Assembly (NCBI GenBank): GCA_963579135.1
Contig: CAUZFB010000026.1
Span: 1-28,912, forward strand
Direction: 5' to 3'
Length of the DNA: 28,912 bases
Source of the DNA: CALGTL01 sp963579135
GTDB lineage: Bacteria; Chloroflexota; Dehalococcoidia; Lucifugimonadales; Australimonadaceae
Shown here piece by piece: positions 22,198 to 28,912 of this stretch; within the stretch, counting starts at the first letter, position 1, and each line of letters opens with the position of its first letter. A program made the position numbers and the translations under genes. The notes below the pieces were generated by a model. That model worked only from the letters and a program-made list of their open reading frames with translations. It did no database searches and was not told the DNA's origin.

Positions 22198-24494
22198 CCC
22201 GACTGGTCGGCCAGTCCATGCCGACCCTCGAAGCCGCCGATAAGGCCACCGGCCGTGTCGAGTACATGGGCGACATTTCCGTGCCCAACATGGCCCACGC
22301 CAAGATCGTTCGCAGCCCCTTCGCCCACGCCCGCATTACATCCATCGACGCATCCGCCGCCCGGGCGCTGCCCGGGGTCGTTTGCGTGTTCACCCGCGAT
22401 GAGCTCCTCGCCGACCCCAACATGGAGACTCTCTACGGTTTCGTCTATCGCGACGTCCCCGTGGTCGCTTTCGACAAGGTGCGCCACGAAGGAGACATTG
22501 TCGCTGTCGTCGTCGCCGAAACCGAGACTGGCGCTGAGGAAGCTGCTGAACTCGTCGACGTCGACTACGAGGAGCTGCCCTCCGTGATGAGCGTGGATGC
22601 CGCACTCGAAGACGGAGCCGTCCACGTCCACGACGAATTCTTCCCCATCGCACCTGAACTCAGACCCCGGATCGGCACCAACATCTGCCACGAGGCGCAG
22701 ATTACCAAGGGTGATATAGATCAGGGATTCGCTGAGGCAGACTTCATCTACGAAGACTCCTACAGCGCGCCGCCCGTGCAGCATTGCGCATTGGACCGGC
22801 ACGCTGTCATCGCCGACTACGAGGGCGACGAGATCACGGTGTGGACGAACTGTCAATCGCCCTTCCCCCTCCAGCGTGAGATCAAGCGCATCTTCGGCAA
22901 AGAGGCTCGAGTCATCGTGCCGTATGTGGGCGGTGGGTTCGGCTCCAAGAGCAGGGATCGGATCGAAGTTGTAATCACCGCGGCGGCCAAGCTCGCCAAG
23001 CGCCCCGTGCGTTACATCATGACCCAGGAAGAAACCTTCCAGACTTTCATCCGGCCCGCCTACCAAAGTTGGATCAAGACCGGCGTGAAGAAGGACGGCA
23101 CCATCGTTGCCCGCCACCACATCTTCACCGTGGACGTAGGCGCATACGCCATCAGCGGCGCGCGCTCGGCGAACAACACGCTCAAAGTAGCGACCGGCCC
23201 CTACAGGATCCCCAACGCCGTGGTGGACTGCTACGCCGTCTACACCAACAAGCCCCCCAGTGCGCCGTACCGAGGGCTGCCCACCACCCAGCACACGATG
23301 TCCTACGAGACGCAACTAGACCGCATCGCCAAAGACCTTGGCATCGACCGTCTAGAACTCCGCAGGCTCAATCTCGTGCGCGAAGGAGATATCCACCTCA
23401 CGGGTGACTGGCTTCGCAACGCACACACCCATGAGTGCCTCGACCAGGTGACCGAGGCCATCGGTTGGGACAAGCCGCTGCCGCCTTCTGACGACGGCAA
23501 GATCGTACGCGGCCGAGGCGTCGCGTCCACCATCAAGTACACGCTCACACCGCCACGGCAGATGTCAGAGAACAGCGCTGAGGTCGCCCTGGGCGAGGAC
23601 GGCATTTTCGAGGCCCGCTTCGGCACCGTGAACATCGGCCAGGGCTCGGACACCACCATGGCACAGATCACTGGCGACTCCATCGGCGTGGGACTCGACC
23701 TGCTACGCATCGTCCACAGTGACACCGGCCTCACGCCCGTCGACAGCTCAACCACGGCTAGCCGCTCGACCTACCACATGGGTAATGCGTTGGTGGACGC
23801 GTCCGACAAGCTGAAGCAGCAGATCCTCGCGGCCGCCGCCCCCATGCTGGAGCAAAACGCCGACAAGTTGACCATCAGCGACGAGGGCATCAGCGTCGAC
23901 GGGGATCCCGGCAACGGACTGAGCTTCGACGAACTGGTGCGCCGCAACGGTGGCCCGTTCGCCGCCATGGGTGAATGTATCGTCGGCGGCACGTGGAAGG
24001 CTCCCGACGGCAACGAGTACCCGATAGCATCAACGTTCTGGACGTTCGCTTCCTGCGCTGCTGAAGTCGAGGTCGACACGGAAACCGGCGAGGTCCGTCT
24101 GGTGAGCGCCGCAGCATCAGCGACGACTGGCACAGCCATCAACCCTCGTTCCATCGAAACGCAGCTCGAAGGCGGTGTTGGCCAGGAGATGGGCCCCACG
24201 TTGTTCGAACAGATGGTCTGGACCGACTCCGGCCAGCTCATGAACGCAACGCTCATGGACTACCCCTTGCCCACCATGCAGACGATGCCCCACTACGAAC
24301 CTCGCTTTGTCGAGCACCCCTTCGACGGCGGACCGTTCGGAGCAAAGGGCATGGGCGAAATCGGCGCGGTCATCGTGCCCGGCGCTGTTCTCAACGCCGT
24401 CAATGACGCCACCGGCGTCATGTTCCACGAGGTGCCTCTCTTGCCCTTCAAAGTACTAGAGGCGCTGGACTCCCACGCCAGCAGCGAGGCCTAG
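22161..24494 (+). CDS. Molybdenum hydroxylase large subunit, set 2
   Basis: This 777-residue molybdopterin-binding subunit belongs to the xanthine/CO-dehydrogenase family. PYVGGGFGSK is the cofactor-binding loop, and the active-site glutamate is E733 in GAKGMGE. The loop equivalent to CoxL AYRCSFR reads PYRGLP (Y370-R371-G372), closer to form II (AYRGAGR) than to true CO dehydrogenase, so an organic substrate is expected. The ATG at 22161 overlaps the FAD gene by 37 bp; a shorter start at 22218 would remove the overlap but cut the usual N-terminal VGQS segment. The subunit order in this operon (FAD, Mo, 2Fe-2S) differs from set 1. Confidence 0.9.
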   Translation: MCASENPKQPRVTRLVGQSMPTLEAADKATGRVEYMGDISVPNMAHAKIVRSPFAHARITSIDASAARALPGVVCVFTRDELLADPNMETLYGFVYRDVPVVAFDKVRHEGDIVAVVVAETETGAEEAAELVDVDYEELPSVMSVDAALEDGAVHVHDEFFPIAPELRPRIGTNICHEAQITKGDIDQGFAEADFIYEDSYSAPPVQHCALDRHAVIADYEGDEITVWTNCQSPFPLQREIKRIFGKEARVIVPYVGGGFGSKSRDRIEVVITAAAKLAKRPVRYIMTQEETFQTFIRPAYQSWIKTGVKKDGTIVARHHIFTVDVGAYAISGARSANNTLKVATGPYRIPNAVVDCYAVYTNKPPSAPYRGLPTTQHTMSYETQLDRIAKDLGIDRLELRRLNLVREGDIHLTGDWLRNAHTHECLDQVTEAIGWDKPLPPSDDGKIVRGRGVASTIKYTLTPPRQMSENSAEVALGEDGIFEARFGTVNIGQGSDTTMAQITGDSIGVGLDLLRIVHSDTGLTPVDSSTTASRSTYHMGNALVDASDKLKQQILAAAAPMLEQNADKLTISDEGISVDGDPGNGLSFDELVRRNGGPFAAMGECIVGGTWKAPDGNEYPIASTFWTFASCAAEVEVDTETGEVRLVSAAASATTGTAINPRSIETQLEGGVGQEMGPTLFEQMVWTDSGQLMNATLMDYPLPTMQTMPHYEPRFVEHPFDGGPFGAKGMGEIGAVIVPGAVLNAVNDATGVMFHEVPLLPFKVLEALDSHASSEA

Positions 24495-24499
24495 GTCAC

Positions 24500-24964
24500 A
24501 TGAACGTCAACGTCAACGTCAATGGCAAAGCAGAACAGCGCGACGTAGCGCCGACGGTCAAGCTCCTTGAGTTCATACGCGACGTGCTCGGTCTCAAAGG
24601 CACCAAAGAATACTGTCACAGCGGCGTCTGTGGCGCGTGCACCGTGCTCATGGGCGGCAAGGCCATCAGCGCCTGCTCAACGCTCGCCGTCCAGGCCGAT
24701 GGCCACGAGCTGCTGACCATTGAGGGTCTCGGCACACCGGATGACCTGCACCCCATCCAACAGGCGTTCGTGGACAACTTCGGGCTCCAGTGCGGGTACT
24801 GCACGCCGGGCATGGTACTGCTCACCAAGTCGTTACTCGACGAGAACCCACAGCCCACGCGCGAAGAGATCATTCGCTACATGGGCAGCAATATCTGCCG
24901 TTGCACCGGCTACGCCGGCATCCTAGCTTCGGTGGAGGCGGCCGTCGCCCAGCAGGGGAGTTAG
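24500..24964 (+). CDS. 2Fe-2S subunit of molybdenum hydroxylase, set 2
   Basis: This 154-residue protein has a complete set of ligands for both clusters: C39, C44, C47 and C59 for the ferredoxin-type site, and C98, C101, C133 and C135 for the second. It relays electrons from molybdenum to FAD. The N-terminus MNVNVNVNGK is encoded by three perfect AACGTC repeats (24503-24520), a possible slippage site. The gene begins 5 bp after the large-subunit stop and ends 5 bp before the CoxG-like gene. It is a useful reference for the altered subunit at 17813-18301. Confidence 0.92.
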   Translation: MNVNVNVNGKAEQRDVAPTVKLLEFIRDVLGLKGTKEYCHSGVCGACTVLMGGKAISACSTLAVQADGHELLTIEGLGTPDDLHPIQQAFVDNFGLQCGYCTPGMVLLTKSLLDENPQPTREEIIRYMGSNICRCTGYAGILASVEAAVAQQGS

Positions 24965-24969
24965 ACCGA

Positions 24970-25413
24970 ATGGAGATAGCTGATCGCTTTGACGTTCCGT
25001 CCACGCCAGATCAGGCGTGGGCGCTGTTCTGGGATCTGCCCCGCGTCGCCATGTGCCTGCCTGGCTGCGAGAGCATCGAGGCCATCGATGACACGACGTA
25101 CAAGGCTCGCATGGTGCAGAAGGTCGGCCCCTTTCAAATCGCCATGGACATCGACCTAGCCATCGACGAGATGCACGAGGGCAAGCAGGTCGTGGTGTCC
25201 GGCACCGGCAAGGACCACATGGGCAACCGGCTCAAGCTGAACCGGCTCTCGCTGGAACTCGAGGAACGGCCGTCCGGCGCCGGGGTCGCGTACACCATCG
25301 ACTTCACGTTGTTCGGCAAGCTCGCGGCGCTCGGAAGCTCGGTCATCAAGCGCAGGGCCGAGGAGATGCGCGTTGAGTTCACCAAGCGGATCATCGCCGA
25401 ACTGGTCGGCTAG
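24970..25413 (+). CDS. CoxG-like SRPBCC-domain protein
   Basis: This 147-residue protein belongs to the SRPBCC/START-like fold, CoxG branch. CoxG-type proteins are encoded next to molybdenum hydroxylases and are linked to membrane anchoring or maturation of the enzyme. The segments PDQAWALFWDLPRVAMCLPG and GTGKDHMGN match the family layout. It lacks the long C-terminal membrane-anchoring extension seen in some CoxG proteins, so binding to the membrane is uncertain. The ATG at 24970 is chosen because GGGAG (24956-24960) precedes it; longer frames would overlap the 2Fe-2S gene. It follows set 2 directly in the same operon. Confidence 0.82.
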   Translation: MEIADRFDVPSTPDQAWALFWDLPRVAMCLPGCESIEAIDDTTYKARMVQKVGPFQIAMDIDLAIDEMHEGKQVVVSGTGKDHMGNRLKLNRLSLELEERPSGAGVAYTIDFTLFGKLAALGSSVIKRRAEEMRVEFTKRIIAELVG

Positions 25414-25443
25414 TCACTTCAACCTACTCGTCGGAGGCACACC

Positions 25444-26442
25444 ATGACCACGCCCCATCCCGAAGAACTGGCAGAGCTCACCCCAGAGGAACTGTGGGCC
25501 CATTACATGGAAAAGCAGATCGCTTTCGGCAAGGCGTCGCGCGCACTGGAGAACCGCCGTCAGGCAGGTCGCCTGCACGTCCCCGCGTCGGAGGCGGACA
25601 TCGAGAACGCCGGGCCCAACCAGCGCATGATCGTGGGGCCCGAGATGGGCTTCAACATCCACAACCTCCATATCTTCACCTCAGGCCGAGCGGGTGAATC
25701 CGAGCGCTACCACACCCACGGTGACGCGCTGAAGTACTACATCAAGGGCGGTGGCCAGGAGCTGATCGGAGAGGAGCGGTTCGACGTCAAAATCGGCGAT
25801 TTCTGTCATGTGCCCGCCAACATCTGGCATGGCACCGAGAACCCGAACCCCGAGCCGCTGGTGTTCCTTGCCGCGCAGCAATTCCCTGGCACGTACCGTC
25901 AGGTGGCCACGCCGTTCATGCATTTGGTCGCGCCGCAAAAGCCGCCGGAGGTTAAAGACCTGTCGGAGGAGGAGCTGGGCAAGCTGGAGCCATGGCCCCT
26001 GTACCTCCGCTATCTGGCGGAACAAATGGAGTTCGGCCGGGTAGCCATGGAACTTCAGAAGCGCCGCGAGCAGAAGCGATTGCTAGTGACCGCTGAGGAG
26101 GCACCGCTCATGGAGTGGGGCCCCGGACGCCACCACATCATCTCGCCGGAGCAGGGCTTCGACATCTACTCGTTCCAGCTATTCATGGAGCACGTCCCCG
26201 GCCAGACTGACCAGGGCGATCCGTGGTCCTCTGGCGACGCCGTCCGCTACTACATATGGGGCGAGGGCACCGAGGTCGTGGACGACCAGCCGATCAAGGT
26301 CGCCACCGGCGACTTCATGTGCATTCCCGCTGGCGCTCGCCACGAGACGCTCAATCCCAACCATGAGCCGCTGCGGTTCATCTCGTGGCAGCAGATCCCC
26401 GGCACGTTCATGCAGATCGCCACGCCCGTGACACCGATCTAG
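25444..26442 (+). CDS. Internally duplicated cupin with one degenerate site
   Basis: This 332-residue protein is built of two similar halves of about 165 residues, each a helical lead-in followed by a cupin barrel. The first barrel has candidate metal ligands H90, H92 (YHTHGDALKYYI) and H129 (IWHGTENPN). In the second the equivalent segment is PWSSGDAVRYYI, so the first two histidines are W261 and S263; only H300 (ARHETLNPN) remains. The second barrel probably has a structural or binding role. The ATG follows GGAGG at 25432-25436. It is the last gene of the + strand operon and may act downstream of the molybdenum hydroxylase, possibly as a dioxygenase. It is not a close relative of the bicupins at 5508-7824. 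Confidence 0.82.
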   Translation: MTTPHPEELAELTPEELWAHYMEKQIAFGKASRALENRRQAGRLHVPASEADIENAGPNQRMIVGPEMGFNIHNLHIFTSGRAGESERYHTHGDALKYYIKGGGQELIGEERFDVKIGDFCHVPANIWHGTENPNPEPLVFLAAQQFPGTYRQVATPFMHLVAPQKPPEVKDLSEEELGKLEPWPLYLRYLAEQMEFGRVAMELQKRREQKRLLVTAEEAPLMEWGPGRHHIISPEQGFDIYSFQLFMEHVPGQTDQGDPWSSGDAVRYYIWGEGTEVVDDQPIKVATGDFMCIPAGARHETLNPNHEPLRFISWQQIPGTFMQIATPVTPI

Positions 26443-28445
26443 CGATTCGGTAGCACCAGCGGCCGCAACGGCACGCTCGTGTCCAGCGGGTCGCGGGCCT
26501 GCGCGGCCGCGACGTATCGCGCTACGTCCTCGTCGAGCAGAAAGCCCTCCCCTGCCAGCTCCTTGGCCGCTGAGCGCACGGCGTCGACGTACCCGTCGTG
26601 CGTCCCGTAACGCTCCTCGACCGAGAGGCGCGGATCACCGGACGCTTCGCGGTCGGCCCTCGTGCGCGGGAACGGCACGAAGCTGCCGAGCAACGATGCC
26701 AGGTCGTTCCCGCCGAGCTCTCGTTTGCGGATGTTCCAGCCAGTGTGGGTGCCAATGGGCGCCATGATCTCCGGCGAACGCAGACCGCCGAGGTCATTTC
26801 CGTCGGCGTCCACCAGGGGGAGCTGGACCGTGTACTCCTTGCCGGGTACGGGCTTGGGGGGAAGCTCGGTGACCATGCCGCGATCGAAATCGGGACCGTG
26901 GTCGTAGAGGGGTAGCCGGCTTGGAGCGGCGGGCACCGTCACCCCTGGCACTTTCGGAAGCGCCGCTATGGCCTGCTCCGGCGAAACCAACGTACCGTCG
27001 GCGCGACGCGGCACGATGCTCGCGGGTGGTGCCGTGCCGTCGGTCACCCAACGATCCATCGCCGCTAGGGCCGCTCGCATCAGCGGGCCGTTGGACATTT
27101 GGTTCTGCGCCTGCTGCCCAAGATCCTCGGGGGCGGGGTTCCCCCCCATGTGCTGGGCGCTCGCTAGGAAGTAGGCACGAACGGTGTCAGGAAACGCGAT
27201 GTCCTCCCCCGTACGCGGGGCCGTGTGCCCCAACGATGCATGCCGGTTCCAGTACTCCGTGTTCGTGTGCGTATGCATCACCAGCGGATCAGACGCAGGC
27301 CGCTTCAGGACCGAGTCCAGTTCATCCGAGAACGCGTCGGGCACGGCGGTGTACGCAAACGGGTACCGCTCCGACGGCCACTGGTGCTCCTCGTGCTGAC
27401 GCGGGTAACGCCCTACCTGGGCGAAGCGGGCGTTGGCGAACAGCCGTCCGCCACCTGAAACGTGAGTGTAGACAGCATCGAACACACGCGATCCATCCAC
27501 GTCGGCGTTGTAGCCGTCGTACACGAACTGCCGCACTAAGCGTGCGCTCAGCGACTGCCCGTAGATGTACGCCCGGCTCACGCCCCCAGCTAGGGGATTG
27601 GCGGCGGACAGATCTTTGCGCAAGTACGCCACCAGATCGCGTATCCCGACAAGGCCGAGGCCCATCACACGCGAGCCTTCGGTTTCATAGATCAGCTCGT
27701 AGATCCAGCCGGGCTTGAATCCTCCCTTGACGTGACAATCGCCAGCCGATGCCCGTGCCGTGACCTGTCCGTCGGCCCCCTGCTCTACCGACGCAAACGC
27801 CCAGTCGTCGGGCGACACCGGTACGCGTTCGTCCTGCTCAAGGTGGCGCGCGGTCATCGTCGCGTTGCCGGTATCGAGATCCAGGGGTTCATAGTTGCGG
27901 ATCACTGGCGCACCGCTCAGTGGCATGGACAACACGCCCTCACGTTCCGCGATGAACTCCTGGCGCACGAATCCCCCCAGCCGTTGGCCACTCTGCAACG
28001 CTTCGGGCAAGTCGCACGTCAACAAACCCACGCCGGGCACGAGATCGCCTTGCCAGCCTGAGTTCACGATCGTGTAGCCCTGGCGCAGCAAGTAGCCGTT
28101 GCCTGCAGAAGCCAGCGTCAGCGGATCGTTGTCGGGCGGGCTGTCGCTGAACGCCCGCATCGCCGTCATATTGCCGCGGTTGTTCACGTCGTAGAGCAGC
28201 GCGCCATTACCACGAGCAAGCTCCACCGGCTTCAGGATGTCCAGGTCAGCGGTGAACTCTACCAAACCCTCACCGTTGACCGGCGCGAGGCCCAGATCGA
28301 CCACATTTGCATTCCTCGTGTCGCGCGGGTCCAGCGCGAAATGCGCCCTGCCAACTAGGCGCTCATACGCCCCCACATCGCCGAACGCCCCCCCTTCGGC
28401 AAAGCTCACCTGCCTGTCAATCTCTATCCTGACGCTGGTACCCAC
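26439..28445 (-). CDS. Large alpha/beta hydrolase-domain protein
   Basis: This 668-residue protein resembles the large uncharacterised alpha/beta hydrolase-domain proteins of about 500-700 residues. The nucleophile elbow is GQSLS with S298. The likely catalytic histidine is in HMGGNP or GTHTGW near the C-terminus, but I cannot fix it. The N-terminus (FAEGGAFGDVGAYERL) is a recognisable mark of the family. No signal peptide is seen. The GTG at 28445 is preferred because GGAGG (complement of 28454-28458) is 8 nt upstream; a GTG at 28481 would add 12 residues without a ribosome binding site. Its stop overlaps the stop of the convergent cupin gene by 4 bp (CTAG). Confidence 0.88.
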   Translation of the reverse strand: MGTSVRIEIDRQVSFAEGGAFGDVGAYERLVGRAHFALDPRDTRNANVVDLGLAPVNGEGLVEFTADLDILKPVELARGNGALLYDVNNRGNMTAMRAFSDSPPDNDPLTLASAGNGYLLRQGYTIVNSGWQGDLVPGVGLLTCDLPEALQSGQRLGGFVRQEFIAEREGVLSMPLSGAPVIRNYEPLDLDTGNATMTARHLEQDERVPVSPDDWAFASVEQGADGQVTARASAGDCHVKGGFKPGWIYELIYETEGSRVMGLGLVGIRDLVAYLRKDLSAANPLAGGVSRAYIYGQSLSARLVRQFVYDGYNADVDGSRVFDAVYTHVSGGGRLFANARFAQVGRYPRQHEEHQWPSERYPFAYTAVPDAFSDELDSVLKRPASDPLVMHTHTNTEYWNRHASLGHTAPRTGEDIAFPDTVRAYFLASAQHMGGNPAPEDLGQQAQNQMSNGPLMRAALAAMDRWVTDGTAPPASIVPRRADGTLVSPEQAIAALPKVPGVTVPAAPSRLPLYDHGPDFDRGMVTELPPKPVPGKEYTVQLPLVDADGNDLGGLRSPEIMAPIGTHTGWNIRKRELGGNDLASLLGSFVPFPRTRADREASGDPRLSVEERYGTHDGYVDAVRSAAKELAGEGFLLDEDVARYVAAAQARDPLDTSVPLRPLVLPNR

Positions 28446-28505
28446 GTGTGCATCCTCCAAACGCGTGCTGAGAGTCGCCACGATAGCGCACGAGAGAGCG
28501 CCGCG

Positions 28506-28688
28506 CTATGGGGGTGCATGAAAACTACGCACCGTTGGGTTGAGGTCATTGAATCCAAGGCAGCGAAGCACTGGCACGCGAGGGTACTTGGGGTAGCTTA
28601 CATCTTCGAAATGCTTGCGGCATTGAACGAATACCTCCCCTTTCCCAGAGATGATGGGTTTCATGTGGGAGCAGTATTCACAAAGCAT
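28506..28688 (-). CDS. Short four-cysteine protein, possibly zinc-binding
   Basis: This 60-residue frame on the minus strand reads MLCEYCSHMK and then has FVQCRKH and YPKYPRVPVLRC. The four cysteines (C3, C6, C23, C43) and the PKYPxxPVxxC segment recall short uncharacterised zinc-ribbon-like proteins that I believe occur in Chloroflexota; this is from memory and not checked. The start at 28688 has no strong ribosome binding site. It lies 60 bp upstream of the large hydrolase on the same strand and may be co-transcribed. An overlapping + strand frame (28518-28799) is the alternative reading but looks less like a protein. Confidence 0.45.
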   Translation of the reverse strand: MLCEYCSHMKPIISGKGEVFVQCRKHFEDVSYPKYPRVPVLRCLGFNDLNPTVRSFHAPP

Positions 28689-28825
28689 GAGGGCCAGCGT
28701 AACAAACGCGGAGCGGCAGGCCCGGTGCGCCCAGATCACCTGCCCCTCAGCGGGGCAACACCAAGGTCACCGCGAGGGTTGTGCCCATCGCCGATCTAAT
28801 CTCTCTGGTGCGTAGACGGCTAGGT

Positions 28826-28853
28826 CACTTCAGATCGAAGTACTCTGAAGGTG
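28826..28853. other. Hairpin in terminal intergenic sequence
   Basis: CACTTCAGA (28826-28834) pairs with TCTGAAGGTG (28844-28853) with one bulged base. No T tract follows on either strand. The rest of 28689-28912 holds no gene I can support. Confidence 0.3.
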
Positions 28854-28912
28854 CGAAACCACCCGAGAAAGTACATGGCGACATTCAACATGGCTCGTTG
28901 AACGACCGCCCT

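Noticed and set aside
22170..23315. A 381-codon minus-strand open frame
   Set aside because: It is antisense to the set 2 molybdenum subunit, with no ribosome binding site or recognisable domain.
15576..24964. Carbon monoxide dehydrogenase (CoxMSL) assignment
   Set aside because: Both large subunits lack the AYRCSFR loop with the Cu-binding Cys, so CO oxidation is not supported.
26921..27718. A 265-codon + strand open frame
   Set aside because: It is antisense to the large alpha/beta hydrolase and has Arg/Pro/Ser-rich low-complexity translation.
28518..28799. A 93-codon + strand open frame starting ATG
   Set aside because: The C-terminal half is Pro/Arg/Gly-rich and unlike a folded protein; the minus-strand frame with four cysteines looks more genuine.
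1..28912. Mobile elements, CRISPR arrays, prophage
   Set aside because: No transposase or integrase, no regularly spaced repeats and no phage genes were seen.

Overview
The window is about 29 kb of GC-rich bacterial DNA, densely coding on both strands. The gene content is typical of heterotrophic Chloroflexota of the SAR202/Dehalococcoidia type: stand-alone flavin-dependent luciferase-like oxidoreductases, Rieske oxygenases, xanthine/CO-dehydrogenase-family molybdoenzymes, multiple cupins, class II aldolases and large alpha/beta hydrolases. This placement is an inference from gene content. No rRNA, tRNA, CRISPR array, transposase or phage gene was seen.

Layout. Positions 1-71 hold the tail of an unidentified gene, followed by about 475 bp without a convincing gene. 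Two paralogous cytoplasmic Asp-box (BNR-like) propeller proteins follow on the + strand (548-2836). Each starts just downstream of a hairpin joined to a TATAAT promoter element. A bidirectional terminator separates them from a minus-strand cluster (7824 down to 2937): two paralogous bicupins, a HisN-type phosphatase and two paralogous ferritin-like diiron proteins. Divergently on the + strand lie an orphan eutA-like reactivase (8115-9632) with a strong terminator, then an MFS carboxylate-type transporter overlapping a membrane-anchored small protein. A VOC protein and a phthalate-dioxygenase-like Rieske oxygenase follow on the minus strand, then a broken minus-strand gene remnant (13576-13985).

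The second half is built around two complete three-subunit molybdenum hydroxylases. The first, on the minus strand (19160 down to 15576), is ordered FAD, 2Fe-2S, Mo and continues into two class II aldolases. The second, on the + strand, is ordered FAD, Mo, 2Fe-2S (21325-24964). It is preceded by a flavin-dependent oxidoreductase and followed by a CoxG-like protein and an internally duplicated cupin. An alpha/beta hydrolase diverges from the first set. The + strand operon meets a large alpha/beta hydrolase tail to tail with a 4-bp overlap, and a short four-cysteine protein lies upstream of that hydrolase.

Together the genes suggest a catabolic island for uptake, hydroxylation, oxygenation and hydrolysis of small cyclic or carboxylated organic compounds. 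The substrates cannot be named from sequence. The most notable observations are a 2Fe-2S subunit lacking one cluster cysteine, the paired bicupin plus paired diiron cluster, an orphan eutA, and conserved promoter-proximal elements upstream of paralogous genes.
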